Assembly (NCBI RefSeq): GCF_902148845.1 | Contig: NC_043757.1 | Span: 6,380,828-6,444,827, forward strand | From: Salarias fasciatus | Taxonomy: Eukaryota > Chordata > Actinopteri > Blenniiformes > Blenniidae | Direction of reading: 5' to 3' | Length of the DNA stretch: 64,000 nucleotides | In this document: positions 12,105-24,936 of the stretch, one piece after another | How the letters are laid out: the number at the start of each line of letters is the position of its first letter | Numbering within the stretch: the first letter of the stretch is position 1 | Notes under the pieces: generated by a model | Told to the model about the DNA's origin: nothing | Seen by the model: the letters and a program-made list of their open reading frames with translations, nothing else | The model's database searches: none | Program-made: the position numbers and the translations under genes

Positions 12105-12319
12105 GCAGCCAAGTCTGTAGACAAACCCGTTCTGCTATTGTGGCTCCAGAGATCCCTTCCCACAACAGCCCCGGTGCGCCGGTGCAGCCCAGACACACCC
12201 TCCGTGTCTCAGTGCTGGCAGCCGCAGGCCGGGCCTTTAATGTGAGCTGCTGACCTGTGACACCGTGACAGGAATCCCGTGGCCCCGGGCTGCGGCCGAC
12301 GTCGCCTCATTGTCGCTGC

Positions 12320-13302
12320 CGAGCAGAGAAACAGCTCGCTGGGTTTTCAGGTTACGCTAACATGAAGAGCCTGGCTCTGTGTGCGCACGGCGCCTGCAGC
12401 CTCTGTTTGTATTGCACACAGGAACTCGGGCAGGAGTTTCTGTTCAAAATAGAGACGGGGGCGATGATCGTCGAGTCTCTACCCGGGAGTGGAGGTGATG
12501 AATGTTGTCTCCTCAACAACTGATCAATAATTTATGTGCACTAAATTGCTGTCCTCTCTTTGTCTGGGTGTGTGTTCCTTCACACAGTTTGAAAACATAA
12601 TTCTGAGGCTACAGTTGCCATATCGTCACTCTAGCTCCAATTCAGACTTTTTTTTTCTTTTTTTTTTGGTTTTTAAGCTTGTATTTTTGCATTTCTACTT
12701 GATCTCTGTGGCTTTTATTAACTTCCAGCTGCTTCAGGAAGCAACACAAATAATGATGCATTTGAAAGTGTCTGGGAAATGGGAAATGTGCAGAATCCTG
12801 CTGGGCAAAATGTATCTGATCGAAATGGGAGCTTCCCACCGAGGAAAGTAGCAGGTTTTAGGATCATGAAAGTCAGGGAATGTAGTAATGTACACTACAT
12901 TACATCACTTCTGCAGATATGAACAAACTGCTGATGATGTAAAGTCTGATTGTTGTCATGATGTGTGTTTTCTGCCTTGTCTGTTTTTTGTGTTATTTTG
13001 GAGTTGTCTTTTAAGGCTCCTTGACCTCCCCTCCAGGCATCTGATTGCTGTTTCCTGTCCTGATGTCTTCCAGCTGTGCTGCCTGTCAGTGTGTGACTGT
13101 CTTCACCTGGTGGCTGCAGTGTAAGTAGAGCTTCTGTTGTGTGTGTGTCTCGTTTGATAGTTCATCTGTGGTCCAGTGTTCCTGTCTTCCTGTGTTCTCG
13201 AGTTCTGGCCTTTCCACTGAACAGTGTTTAAAGTTTGAAGTCCAGGGTGATTTGGCTGAGGTGTGTTTTCCACTCGAGTGTCTAGACTGTAGATGTTCCT
13301 CC
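12320..13302. other. Intergenic DNA between the two mal genes
   Basis: No coding pattern is seen on either strand. The stretch is AT-rich, with a T-rich run at 12650-12668. It ends at the TTAA MITE at 13303. Confidence 0.5.
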
Positions 13303-13746
13303 TTAAAGGTGTAATACAACATTTTGATTTCCGGGTGGATCACCTAAATAATTGGTGGGTCTGTTTGTCAATCATTCTGACGAGCTGCTTTCGTAAGGCG
13401 GTTCTCCGTGCTTGCACCCAATCAGCTTCTCCCTTTTGCGCATGCGCATTCAGAGTGTTTATGTAGCCGGTGAGCTTACTGAGCTCGTACTTACCGATGG
13501 CGAGTCTGACATAATGAAACTGTAGCTGTTTCGGAAAAAAAAGCTTTATTTATGAGCGAGGTGGATCGCAGAAACTGTACAGAGCCGTGCACGCCGGAGA
13601 AGAGGAGATCGCGCTCGTACACTTCCGCGTTTTCTGGGAGAAGCAGGAGAGCCGGGCGGATGGTCTGGCGCATGCGCGTTGTTCAAAAAGTGAGTAACAG
13701 ACGTGGGGCTTCGTCTTTTCGAGAAAATGTTGTATTCCACCTTTAA
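13303..13746. mobile_element. TTAA-flanked MITE (piggyBac-type target site), 444 bp
   Basis: The ends are TTAAAGGTGTAATACAACAT on the left and, read inverted, TTAAAGGTGGAATACAACAT on the right: 22 of 23 terminal bases match, and both ends carry the TTAA target. The interior is GC-rich with CpG-containing 'gcgcatgcgc' patches near both ends and no transposase. It is a non-autonomous DNA transposon. The superfamily is inferred from the TTAA duplication only. Confidence 0.8.
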
Positions 13747-13842
13747 CTGTTTCATTCTTCTGACATGAAGTTTGCTCTGTTGTCAAAAATCACCATTTCC
13801 TCGTCACAAGAAAAGAGAAGACATGTTCGAATCTCCAGTTGC

Positions 13843-13848
13843 TTTATT
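13843..13848 (-). terminator. Polyadenylation signal of the second MAL-family gene
   Basis: A minus-strand AATAAA (tttatt on the plus strand) lies about 1.07 kb beyond the stop at 14917. The intervening DNA (13849-14916) is AT-rich with no coding pattern, as expected for a 3' UTR. Confidence 0.55.
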
Positions 13849-14916
13849 TCACATCATAGACTCAAAAAGTTATCTGTAAAGTGAAATCATCTCAGTATTT
13901 ACATTATAAAGTTCATCCGTAACTAAAAATGCAGAAAAAAAACAAAAAGGCAAAACTTTTGTGCTGTAGCAGTTTAGGGAAGGAAATTATTTATAACCAA
14001 TAATTTATTAAAAATTCCTGAAACTTGAATGACAAAAAAAAAAAATACTTTATGGATGATTCTTTCAGGATTTATACAAAAATGTAAATAAAAGTCTTCC
14101 CCCGTCAGACACTAAAACTAAAATGTTGTTTTTGCGTGAAATGAGCTGAAGCCTCCACACGATCATCAGACGAGCTTCAAGCTTTGCCCGCTGAAGAGGA
14201 CACTGGCCTGTGTGTGGCGCCCGAACGGAAATGTGCTTTTGACATCCCTGAATTACAGGAAATGCAGGAAGCAATAAACTTCATACATACTCTAACCAAC
14301 CGGAGTCAATCTCTACCAGCAATAAACACAAATGTGTGAATATATCGACAATTTCAAGTGATAGTGCTTTAATTCGCATCAAAAAAATGTATTTTGACTC
14401 ACTGTTGTGGTTAAAAAGTAAAATTTAAAATGTAATCAGATTTTCATGCAGAACTATCTGAAGTGTTTCGCCGCTGAGATTGAGACAAACACACAGCTTC
14501 AGCCTCCAGTTTACCTGAAGAGCTTCAGGGTAAACATGCAAACAGACGGGATTCAATCAGGACACATGATGGAAGGACTGAAAACTCTGCTGAAATTAAC
14601 CTTTTTTGTGAAAGATTATAAAACATTTAATTAGATCAGTGAATTAGCAGTTTACTCTCAACCATCTTCATCAGAATTCATCTTTTTTTTTCTAAAAAAC
14701 ATGATAATTTTTAATTCAGTTTTACCATGGATAACCTTTAATATTGTGGTCTTTCAAACTCATTTATTCATTTTTTTGTATCAAGATTCTTCAATTTGAA
14801 ACAGTGAGTTACTTCTAGTGGCGTGAAAATAACAATAATTAAAAAAAAAAGGTGAATAAAATTATTTCAGGTCGTCTGGTTTTTGGTTCAGTTTTGGTGG
14901 CGCCTCAGTGTTTCTT

Positions 14917-17900
14917 TTACGACCTTTTCCATCGGATGGCAGAGAAAATGGCGTGCAGGAAGTACAGGAGAGTGGCCACGTAGGACATGACCTGCGAGCA
15001 GGAAGGAAAGACGGATTACTGTCACGCTACCAAAAGGCAGTGCAAAAACACCACAAAAAGAGCATTTTAAATAAAACATTTAGCATTTTAAAACTCCAAA
15101 TAGGTATTTGTGTGTGTGTGTGTTTTCATGTACCACTGCAGCGATGTCCAGCCGGTAAATCTTGAGCCCTTCAGCCGTTACAGCCAGAGAGCTCAGTACG
15201 ATGGTGACGTAGGCCAGATCCACGGCTGCACTGAGGTAGAAAACCACCGCCACGAAATGATACACCGTGTCCTGAGGAGGGAGACACGGAGGGGTTCACA
15301 TGATGAAGAGGCTCATTGCTGACCGTGCGGATCAGGGAGCAGCAGATGTGACGGACCAGAATGGGCCAGACGCTGCTCTGATTGGCCCCACAGAGGAAGA
15401 TGAAGAACCAGAGTGTGGTGAAGACGAAGCAGAAGACGGACACGAACATCACCCAGCCCAGAGGGTTGTCCGGCACGACGCGGGTGGAGGCCACCAGGAT
15501 CCAGACCAAACCCCCAAACACCTGAGGGCCAGAAGAGAAGGACCGTGGGTACGGAATTCACTGTGTTCTATGTTATGAACATCTGTTTCTTCTGTGATTC
15601 GAAAAAAAAGGAAGATTTTTAAATCCTGAAGCTCATTTTCTGCTCATGGTTTTTATTAAAGTTTTTTTTTTCTCCAGGTCAAACTCAATTCGATGCTTCA
15701 GCAGCTCAGAGCCAGGGTCACCAGGATATCAGTTGGACTTTTTTTCAAAGTGAAAACTGGAATTTCTGCTTCTCGTGCCCCTTCATCCAAACCCTGGCAG
15801 GGTGTGTCCCTCAGCCAATCAGCATCAAGCTTCAGCTATCAGGCGTTTTATCAGGGAGCAGCTTCGACTGGCTGCTCTTGTTGAGGAAAGTTCAAAAAAT
15901 AAAACTCCTCTGCTTCTTGAATGAAAGATGGAGACAGAGTCTTTTACTCTGATTACTCACATTTGCTTGCTCACGATTATTTCTTCTTTTCTTCATCTGA
16001 TTTCTTTCAGCATAAGTTGAAATAAATCAGTTTGTCTAAGTCAAACCCTTGTTTTTTTACACTCCAGTGGTTATATGTGAAGAAGGAGATGTTGGACATT
16101 GTGAAGCCAGGATTTAATCAGCTGAGCAAACAGAAAGTTCAATGTGAGGACAGTTTATTCATACCATAGATCCTGTGGTTATGGTTAATTTTTCTTTTGA
16201 GGAGGAGTTACAGACTAAGGTATAAAAATGTGCCACGCCCTAAATTCAACAATATGCCTGCAAATATTTCTCGAGTCTAATGTCCAGTTACTGTGAAGAA
16301 TGTGGACCCCGGCCGTCCCTTTGAATCCAGACTCTTTTGCTATCTTGATCTAAGTTCAACATTTTGTGCATGTTTGAACTTTTTTTTCCAAGAAAGATGA
16401 CTGAAATTATTAAACATGATTAAAACTACAACAAAAGATCAAACAGATGTAGAAGAGAGATGAAGAACACTAAAGAAAAAACAGCTGAAAAAAATTTGAG
16501 CTTGAAATGTTTCAATCCAAAAAAGAAAACTTGGGACAGAACACAGATTCAATTCCAGAAACCTGAAATGTGTGAACCACTTGATTTATTCATCTTTTTT
16601 AGCAGGATGAGGGAACAAAACATCACATATTAATGATGAATAATATGGATTAAAAGTGATTTGATCTTTTGTTGTGGCCACAGTGGAGCAGTCACTGTGT
16701 CTCTGGCTCCAGATACCAGCCAACACGTGGAGTTTGCATGTTCTCCCTGTTTGTGTATAAAGGTTTCCTCCAGGTTCTCTGATTCTCTTTCACAGCCCAA
16801 AAACATGAACGTGAGGTTAAATGATGGCGCTCAGTGCGAGTGTGAATGTGAGTGTGTGTGCCTGCCTGTCTGTGTGTGTGTGTGTGTGTCTGTCCTGTGA
16901 TGGCGACCTGTCCCAGGTGTGTCCTGCATTCGTCCATTTTAGAAAAACAGCTTTTATAAAACTTTGATATTGCACCTAGTTTTCATCTGAAACGTTGTTG
17001 TGTCAACAGGGTCAGAGTGTTTTCTTTATAGAATAGATTCAGGGTTGCCAGATCTGACTAACAGTTTCCAGCATAAACAACATGGAACCACGCACAGAAT
17101 TCGTCCAAACATTCGCCGACGGACACACTCCCTCACAACATCAGAACGGATTTTTTTTTTTTTAATGCATCTTAAATAGCTTTCTTTGCTTGATTAACTT
17201 CAAACTGATATTTACAAAGAGATAATTCTTTGTAAACTTGTGAGCCCTCAATGGATAAATAACGGCAGAGAAGTCTCCAGTTTGTTTATCAGTTGTTTAT
17301 TTAACATGGCATGTCTCTTATCTAAAGTTCTCTTTACTATCTTCTTTTCAAATATTCAGAACAGTTTGACATGTATCATCTTTTCTCCTCTCGTTGTGAA
17401 GTCGATGTAATGACAGAATTTCCTCATGTGAGATGATTAAAGTCTCACCTCTTAACTCTTAATTATTCCTCCTGTTGCTGCTCATCCTTGACAAACTGTT
17501 ATGCTTTATGTATTCAGATATATTTCCATCAGAACCAGCCTTTCATTCTACAGTCAGTTAAACTACAGTAAATCACGTCGGATCAATCAGGCTCTTGATG
17601 GACACTCACTCCACTCACAGCATGTTATCATCCAGCTGTTAAATGGTTCGGTGATCTTTCACAGCAGCAGCATCGATATCTCAGCTCATGTCTCAGTGTC
17701 GTGTTTTTTCCACTACTCTTAAAAAATGGATGATTTATTTGGAATTTTTCAAGTCATTTCATGGACTTTATTGAAGCACTTTTTTTGGGGCTGGTTTTGG
17801 CCCAGGGGCCTTATGTTTGGCACCTCTGAGCTAACATGTAACCATATTCCCCCCAGTAAGGAGTCATAATGTTATGGCTGATCATTGAAAATTAAAGGAT

Positions 17901-19862
17901 TCCCATCTGGGGTTAATATAGTATTTCTATTCTCGACTCTGTTGTATTGCTGTATATGGATCGGTCTATTTTCAAACACTATGAATTCCATTTAGAACAG
18001 TTTTATTACTCAGCCTGTGCTGATGTAACCTGATAACTCTGAAATCTGCCAACCTGTGCAGCTTCAGGATGGAGGAGTGTGAACGTCAGCTGCTGCTGAT
18101 CCCTTCACTGTGTCCGAACACTGTCTCCCTCCTCGAGGTCTCTGTGCGATGCCATTAAAGTATCAAAAAGAGAAACTGCACCAAACCGCTGCCAAAGCCC
18201 TTATTTTTTCAGCCCATGTAGTAAATGTCCAATCCTCGGACGCAGATTATGTTACGAAGCGGTGTGAGAACCGGTGAGTGAACCACGTGAGTGGACGGTT
18301 GGTTTAGATTTACATCTCGCTCTGCATGACAGGGATGGAAAACCAGCTGCTCCACAGATTTAATCTTTATAACCAAGTTCATTTGGGTATTTACAGCTTC
18401 TACTCCCAGTGTATCTCTAATAATAACATTGTTCACAATAAGATCATAAAAACCAATGATTTTTGACAAAGCCTTTAAAATCCTAAACACGGTGCTTGAT
18501 CTTCATTCGAAAGCTCCTCCTCCTGTGTGCTGAATGCTCTGCGTCAGCTCTAAAAGTGCACTTTCATGAAATCCTGCTGGGCAGGTCTCCGCTGTGACCT
18601 TCAGTGTCTGCACTGTTTGCAAAACTTCTTTAATCTGTGTGGAGAAACTGTTGCATCGCTAAAAATGTTCACACTGCCTCACAGCAGCAGCGTAAGTGAA
18701 CGTTCTGGATGAGATCGTTTTCATGTGAAGGACTTTACCGGACTAAATCCATCCAAAAATCCATTTAACATTGAAAAACTCTCAGCTGTCACTGCACAGG
18801 CACTGTCTTCCACCATACGTTGCATTGTGATTGAGTTTTGAATTTCTTCATAAATGAATCACTTTACTGGGAGAAAATGCCATCGCAAGCATGGGGTTCG
18901 TTTCATTGCATTTCCTGAGCATTTAATTCAAAATCAAGTTATCAGTTTAAAACTTAACATTCCTCATTGTTGTCATATCCACCATTTTCCAAAATGTTCT
19001 CGCCAGAAGGTTTGATAAAGGAAAAAAACATGAAGAATTGCTTCCTAAAGGATGTATGATCAGTTCAGTGTGATTACTTCAGATCATTACATTGCAAGAT
19101 TTTATTTCTAAACTATGGGAGTAAATTTGTAAATCCATTGTTCTTTCATTTCATTTAATGAGTAATGCGGTGTAGGAGTAGTTTCTGTGTGTGTATTCTG
19201 CTGCTGAAACTGGTCCCTGTTTTGTTGTTGCCATGGTTACAAGAGACCAATCCCAACATGACCCCCATGGGTTGCCAAGTTTTGTTTGTTTTTCGGTGGG
19301 GGTTAGTGGAAAATCTTGCAGATATTTGCCAACAAGCAGAGATTTAAGCAAGAAAAGAGCAACAGAGGAGAAGATAAGAGATGTTTGAGTTGCGGGTGCC
19401 TCGGCCTATCAGCCCATCAGATCTCCACACTCGGTTGGTTATCGGTTTGTTGGCACCGCTGATCAAACGCCGGCTCCCGCTGACCCGACGAGACAACGAA
19501 ACAGACTGCTATCTGGACCGCGGCCCACCCGAGTGGAGCGTTGATGAGGAGGCCGATAGCGAACAATGGAAGCGAGATCACTGACTCAGTGATGCTGAGT
19601 GAAGAAGGGAGGATCCAGAATAATGTGTGAGAAGGAGACGTGCTGATAAAAGGGGGAATAAGATATTCTGGGTCAGCAGAGCAAAGATGGGAGGACAATG
19701 CAAGGAAAACAAGGGAAGATCCAAAAATGGGGGAAGAACCTCCTAAAAATGTCAATAAAGAACGAGGAAACTCACAAATTCAGGGATGAAGAAGACGTCG
19801 GGAACGGTCAAGAAGATCCTGCCGCCCGAAGGCAGAATGTCCCCTGAAGTGGTGGAAGCCAT
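14917..19862 (-). CDS. Second MAL-family MARVEL-domain proteolipid (mal paralogue, candidate mall)
   Basis: Four minus-strand exons join in phase: 19776-19862 (ATG 19860-19862), 15357-15521, 15134-15271 and 14917-14991 (stop TAA). They give 154 residues. The exon plan matches the neighbouring mal gene: all phase-0 introns, with cuts before VFGGLVW, before the D..YH motif and after DIAAV. TM segments are VFGGLVWILVAS, GWVMFVSVFCFV, YHFVAVVFYLSAAV and MSYVATLLYFLHAI; the end is RWKRS. The N-terminal IFLTVPDVFFIPE resembles human MALL as I remember it, and the next gene is nphp1, which is also MALL's neighbour in human. Sequence alone looks at least as close to MAL, so this could instead be a local duplicate. 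Exon 2 ends at a weak donor (GTCCGT). The role is presumed to be raft/proteolipid membrane organisation. Confidence 0.88.
15522..19775 (-). other. Large first intron of the second MAL-family gene
   Basis: A 4.25-kb intron. Besides a SINE copy at about 16671-16937 it is AT-rich with no coding pattern. Reading frames at 17501-17722 and 18209-18490 show no family signature. A short fragment 'cataatgttatggctgatc' at about 17865-17884 matches a common fish repeat end. Confidence 0.6.
16671..16937 (+). mobile_element. tRNA-headed SINE copy, degraded
   Basis: The order of landmarks is that of a common teleost SINE: a decayed tRNA-like head (ccacagtggagcagtcac), 'ggagtttgcatgttctccct', 'tttcctccaggttctc', 'cccaaaaacatgaacgtgaggt', a TG-rich linker and 'gatggcgacctgtccc'. 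The family name is not assigned. It is a fossil copy in the intron of the second MAL-family gene. Confidence 0.7.
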
Positions 19863-19874
19863 AGTCCAAACTCA

Positions 19875-19926
19875 GTGTATGTGTGTATGTGTGTGTGAGT
19901 GTGTGTGTGTGTGTGTATGTGTGTGC
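19875..19926. repeat. (TG)n microsatellite beside the start codon of the second MAL-family gene
   Basis: An imperfect TG repeat lies 13-64 bases upstream of the ATG of the minus-strand gene, so in the likely 5' UTR it reads as CA repeats. Confidence 0.8.
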
Positions 19927-19970
19927 GCGCGACTTGTTGTGAAATGAGATGTGTAAGCTGTCCTAATCTG

Positions 19971-19980
19971 CCTTTTAAAG
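19971..19980 (-). promoter_or_regulatory. TATA-like box of the second MAL-family gene
   Basis: Minus-strand CTTTAAAAGG lies about 110 bases before the ATG, with GC-rich DNA further upstream (19985-20120). This is similar to the TATA spacing of the neighbouring mal gene. Confidence 0.4.
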
Positions 19981-22333
19981 GTCGCCGTTCTCTCCTCCCC
20001 GGCCGCTCCGCTGCACCTCCCCATCCATCCCTCCAGCCCAAACGACCAGTCCGACGGGTGCTGCCGGGCTTTGTTTGTGCAGCGGGAGCATGTCTCAGGT
20101 CTCACAGGGCCGCGCGCATGCACGTGCATTTTATATGTGTTTACGGTGTTTGAGCCTCTATAAAAACCAAAGACTGGTTTACATACAAACAAAGCAGTGA
20201 CGCAGCGTGCCTGTGGGAAATGCCGGAGTGAGATGAACATTTAAATATAATAATTCAGTTTTAGCCAAAGAATATATAACAAGTATAACAAAAGACTGTC
20301 TGCTTAGTAGACTGGCATCAATCATTTCCATTAATGTTTATTTCTCATATTTCATGTGCATCTTAACTAAATATTGCATGTGTCGCTCAGTTTTCAGAAA
20401 GGCCAGGAGTAATTTTTAAACACAGACACACTGAACAGACTCGGCTGCATCTGCAAGCAGAAGAGTTTTTAGTCAGAACTTTTTGCTCCAACATTTTAAT
20501 TTCTCAGATATGCAGGATGTAAAAGCCGAGGAACTCGTCAAAAAAACATCTGACGTACTAAGATCTGGAAAAACAGTCAAGATAAACATTGCTCTGGCTC
20601 AATTTCTTGAGTCTGACTTAATTTTTCTGTCTCATATCCCACATTTTATTCCTTTTTTTAACTAAGTTGTTTTTATTTTTGCAATCTCAATACTTCACAA
20701 CAGAGTTAAATGTCAGTTTCACGTCCATTTATTTCCAATAACCTGAAAATCCGAACATTTCCCACAATCTCTGAAGCGAACGAGTTATCTGTGACAGAGT
20801 CCTGGTTGGCTGCTTTCGTTGGTTTGTAGGAGGAAGCTGGAGTTTGGATCTTATTTTCATACATGGAAAGAACATGTAAAGGGACAGGCCGCAAGTGTGA
20901 TGTCAAACCGGGGAATTCTCACTGTGAGGGGACAGCGGAACCCACTGCACCGCTGTTGTGGGTGTGTTTTAGTTCCGGTTCCACATGCAGAACAATTTTA
21001 TCTTGATAGCCATAATAACTTTCAAATTCAAACTTGTTCTTTGACGTGGAACGGAGTACAGTGAAAATGTCAACATTTCATTCGTCAGTGATTCACTATC
21101 TTTAGAGGAATCGTTTGCAACAATTAAGAAGTTTCAGATAAAATTCTTTACTCCAGAATATCCCATGTTTGTCTTCATGCTAGTGGAGGAACCTGCAAAA
21201 TTGTCATAAGATCAAAATGTTTTAAAGCACTCCAGTGATGGCGTGACTTCCACCAGTCCGGTGGTTGCGTTTGAAATGAGCGTAGGAAGGTCTGTTCAGG
21301 CAAATGTTGAGAGCGCATAGGCGTGAACATGTAAAACAAAAAACACAAAAAGAGGGCATTCAGACTGCAGGAGGACAAGATGGAGAAGAACAAACAAGGT
21401 GAAGTGGTTGGGAATGAAACGAGAGAGCGAACGCAGAGCAAACACAGGAGGAGAGTAGCAGTGAGTGGCGGAGACTTTATTCATCACATGTGATATTGTA
21501 GTTTTCCACCTGGCAACATGAAAGGAGTCATCCAGCCAACAAGAGACCGAAGTTCTGACATTTCCCAGCATGCAACTGTCTGTATGCTACAATGAATGAA
21601 ACCATAATGTTTTATTAGCTGGCTTTAAAAGTGCTGCAAAGGACATTTTATTCAGTCGATTAGTGGCTCAGCTGAAGGGAAACCTTAAAAAAAACAACAT
21701 TTTGTCTTAAATCAGTCATGATTGATGTCAGAAGTATTTACTGTGATTGTGCTGTGGTTGCTGAGGGTCGAGCTGCCAAACACATCATGACGGTCGGTAT
21801 CCAGGCTGAGGGATTAAAACTCTGCACAATATACAAAACCTATTGTGAGAGAGAGAGAGGAGCTCTCGGCCTGTTTTCATCCCAACTGACTGGACATGCT
21901 CTGTTGCCACAAAATAAATAACAAATCACACTCACAGTCATTTTCGTTGTGGCTGCGATACAGGTGATGAGTTTTATGAATGAATGTTTGTAGCCCGAAT
22001 CAGTCATGATGTGAAGAGGTGAGTGTTTAAAACTGCTCTGTGAAACTGCACAAGCTGACGTTTAAGAGATGTGGTCAGGTGCATATAACTTATTACTGAA
22101 TTGTCTCTTCGATCAGATAAGGTAGGAAAGCCTATAAGAGGGTTTATTATAAAGGCTTTATTATGAATCTGTGGCGTTTTTCTTCAAATTGGACAGCAAG
22201 GCACACATGAGGTCAAGTTGGAAAAATTCACAATAAAAATGCAAAATTCAGATTAGCATTTAATATTTCAGCTAAACTGAATTTCAGCTAAGTGAAAGAG
22301 GGTAAAATATGAGTGATATGAGTGTGGTCAGAT

Positions 22334-22336
<3 letters not shown>

Positions 22337-22412
<76 letters not shown>
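22337..22412. repeat. (GA)n microsatellite, about 38 units
   Basis: An uninterrupted run of GA dinucleotides about 76 bases long. It is the longest GA tract in the window. Confidence 0.95.
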
Positions 22413-22415
<3 letters not shown>

Positions 22416-23829
22416 ATATATGTGTAACACTTACAATGAAGTAGCTGTAATAGTAAAACTCAAACTGATATAGGCCTATTCATCTCTGATATCAAGACAA
22501 TTGACAAAAAAAAGCTTAAAATGTAAGTTGTAACTAACTGTTCTGCTATCCAGCGTCTGAGGTTATCTGTCACTGCTCTTTATAAAGTCATGACAGGCTG
22601 TAAATTCACATTTTGAAAAAACAGTATAGAAATGAAGGTAAACAAAGTGACTTTAGACTCTGATTTATTCAAATCTCATATTTATGTGATTTTCATTTCT
22701 GAAGGATGAATATTTCCCCTCTGATGGATTTAGCTAACTCACTAAATTTCACTGCGAAATCACTTGTTTTCCTTTGAAGGAGTGCTGCTGCCATAGAGCC
22801 ACATCCTTTGTTCTGTCCTCACGATAACGTCCATATTCAGAAGTATCAGTGTGTTTGATCTGAGCAGTGATTCACTGCGGGAGCAGTTTTCAGTTTTCAC
22901 GCTGTCCAAAAGGGTTTTTGTGAGCAAGTGAGGGAGAAACTCTTTGTTGTTGGGATGTGGACACACCCTGAGTCAACCTGTTGGACTCTGGGAGGTCAGT
23001 CGAGTGTGTTTGGAGACCATTCCCCAGTGGGACAAAGGTCAGGGTTCGACCGGCGGGTGGAAACGCAGTGAGGGTCGCTCTGTGGTGACGGGATCCAGTC
23101 GAACCGAGAGAGAGGGAGGCGGATCGAACTCCCCGTCGCTTCTGTGAGAACATAATGCAGGACAGTAAGGCCCTGCTGCAAAAAGTTGTGTTTATTAACC
23201 CTGTTTTTACTCTGAGACGGAGTGGTTCCCAGCACCACTGATCCCTGAAATGCAACATTTTAGTCTGTTTTCACAGAACAGGAGATCAAACTATCAATTA
23301 CTCCAAGTGGTTAAAGTGATCTCAGCAGCAGAGCAAAACGAATCATTGAAAAGCGAAGTGGAACTTCCAATTTTCTGGAATTGAAAGTGAAAACCACGTT
23401 ATATAACTGGAGAACTGGAGAATCAGACATCAACACCTTCTCAGTACAAGACTAAGTTACAGTGACTGAAGTATTCAGTGAATACATGAAGGACTTCACT
23501 GGTTATTTCTCCTGTAAAGGCCTGCAAATGTCATATCTGTGGTGGTTAATTACACGCTGGTGCTCATTCGGTGAAATTCAGTCTGCAAGATTCAAGTCCT
23601 GGTCTCCGAACCCTACTATGTTACATTCAAAGGATGTTTGGATGAAGAAGCACAAAATACTTCTGATCTTTTCTGGAAATTGTAGTGTTAGGATAAGAGG
23701 GACGTAGGAACCTTTGATGAGGAGAATTGTTCTGGGGGGGTGGTTTTAATAAAACACCCATTCAACTCGCATGTCTCTCACTGAGCTGAGATATTTTGAT
23801 ATAAACTCCACGTCGGCCAACTGAACAGA

Positions 23830-23866
23830 AATTTCTGGAAATATTTCTGGAAACATTTCTGGAAAT
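23830..23866. repeat. 12-bp tandem repeat with three TTCTGGAA cores
   Basis: TTCTGGAA occurs three times at 12-bp spacing within 'atttctggaaatatttctgg' and its continuation. Each core has the TTCnnGAA form used in heat-shock elements, but the spacing between cores (4 bases instead of 2) is not canonical. Confidence 0.6.
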
Positions 23867-24678
23867 ATCTGCTGATAAGGGAGTAGAACCATATTCTGGA
23901 GTGTTTGGTTTTACCGCCTCGCCTTCACAGACCATCGATATTCTACAGAAGAATAAACTCTGCACTCAGTACTGAGCTAAAACATCTGAAGATTTTATGG
24001 GAAAAGGACTTCAGGCTTGTTTTTGGGAATGAGGAATGGACAAAAATAATCCCACAATGTGGAAAAATTAAGTCTTATGTTACAGTTAATTGTGGGTCGT
24101 TTCCTGTCATCTTTCTTCTGGTGTATTAATTATATTGTCCTGGTTTTTCTCTCTCTAGAAATCCTACTGGTTAGCACTGAAGAGGTATGATTGTCATGTA
24201 CCAAATAAAAACAAAAATAAAAACTTGAATAATAAAAGCCACTGTCGCATCCTGGACATATTGAACCTTCAATTAAATGGATGTAAATGATATTGTTTAC
24301 ACTCTCGCTCCTCTCATTTGGAAACAAATTCAGCCATGATAGAAATTACAGTGTATGAATATATCATTTAGATATTATAGATATAAAATAATTCATCTTA
24401 AGGGACTTTTATGCAACTAATTTACCAGGTCTTTCTCCAAATGAGACTCCTGTGTAGTCAGCCAAGTTAGATCAAAAAGTTATTTTACTACAGCTCAGAA
24501 TTTGAATTCACCAAAAACATAGCAAAACTCCAACAAAACAAAAATTATTTTTGAAAGTGGTTTGTTAATTTAAAAATCACCCGGTAAAGGTTTCAGGGTT
24601 TATCTTGTCACATCAGGAAACGGTCTTCAGAATGTCTTTAAACATTGGTCAAACACACACACAACAAAACAAGCAGCG

Positions 24679-24713
<35 letters not shown>

Positions 24714-24762
24714 ACCTTAGACTTAGATTAGACTTAGACTGCCTCTTCTGTTATGGATCTGG

Positions 24763-24764
<2 letters not shown>

Positions 24765-24822
<58 letters not shown>
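24765..24822. repeat. (CA)n microsatellite, about 29 units
   Basis: An uninterrupted AC/CA run. A second run at 24891-24934 lies 68 bases further on, and a GA run at 24683-24711 just before. Confidence 0.95.
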
Positions 24823-24825
<3 letters not shown>

Positions 24826-24889
24826 TAAACACTTCCATGGGAACCCTTGTCAGCTCTGTTAAAATACAATAGATATCTGTGAGTGTTCG

Positions 24890-24890
<1 letters not shown>

Positions 24891-24934
<44 letters not shown>
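24891..24934. repeat. (CA)n microsatellite, about 22 units
   Basis: An uninterrupted CA run, paired with the one ending at 24822. Confidence 0.95.

Positions 24935-24936
<2 letters not shown>

Noticed and set aside
19381-19584. 67-codon frame in intron 1 of the second mal-like gene
   Set aside because: Short, no signature and no splice partners in that frame.
20150-20170. TATA-like CTATAAAAACC on the plus strand
   Set aside because: No plus-strand gene follows it.
22890-23258. 122-codon minus-strand frame in GC-richer DNA
   Set aside because: No domain, overlapping frames in both directions, no splice or poly(A) context.
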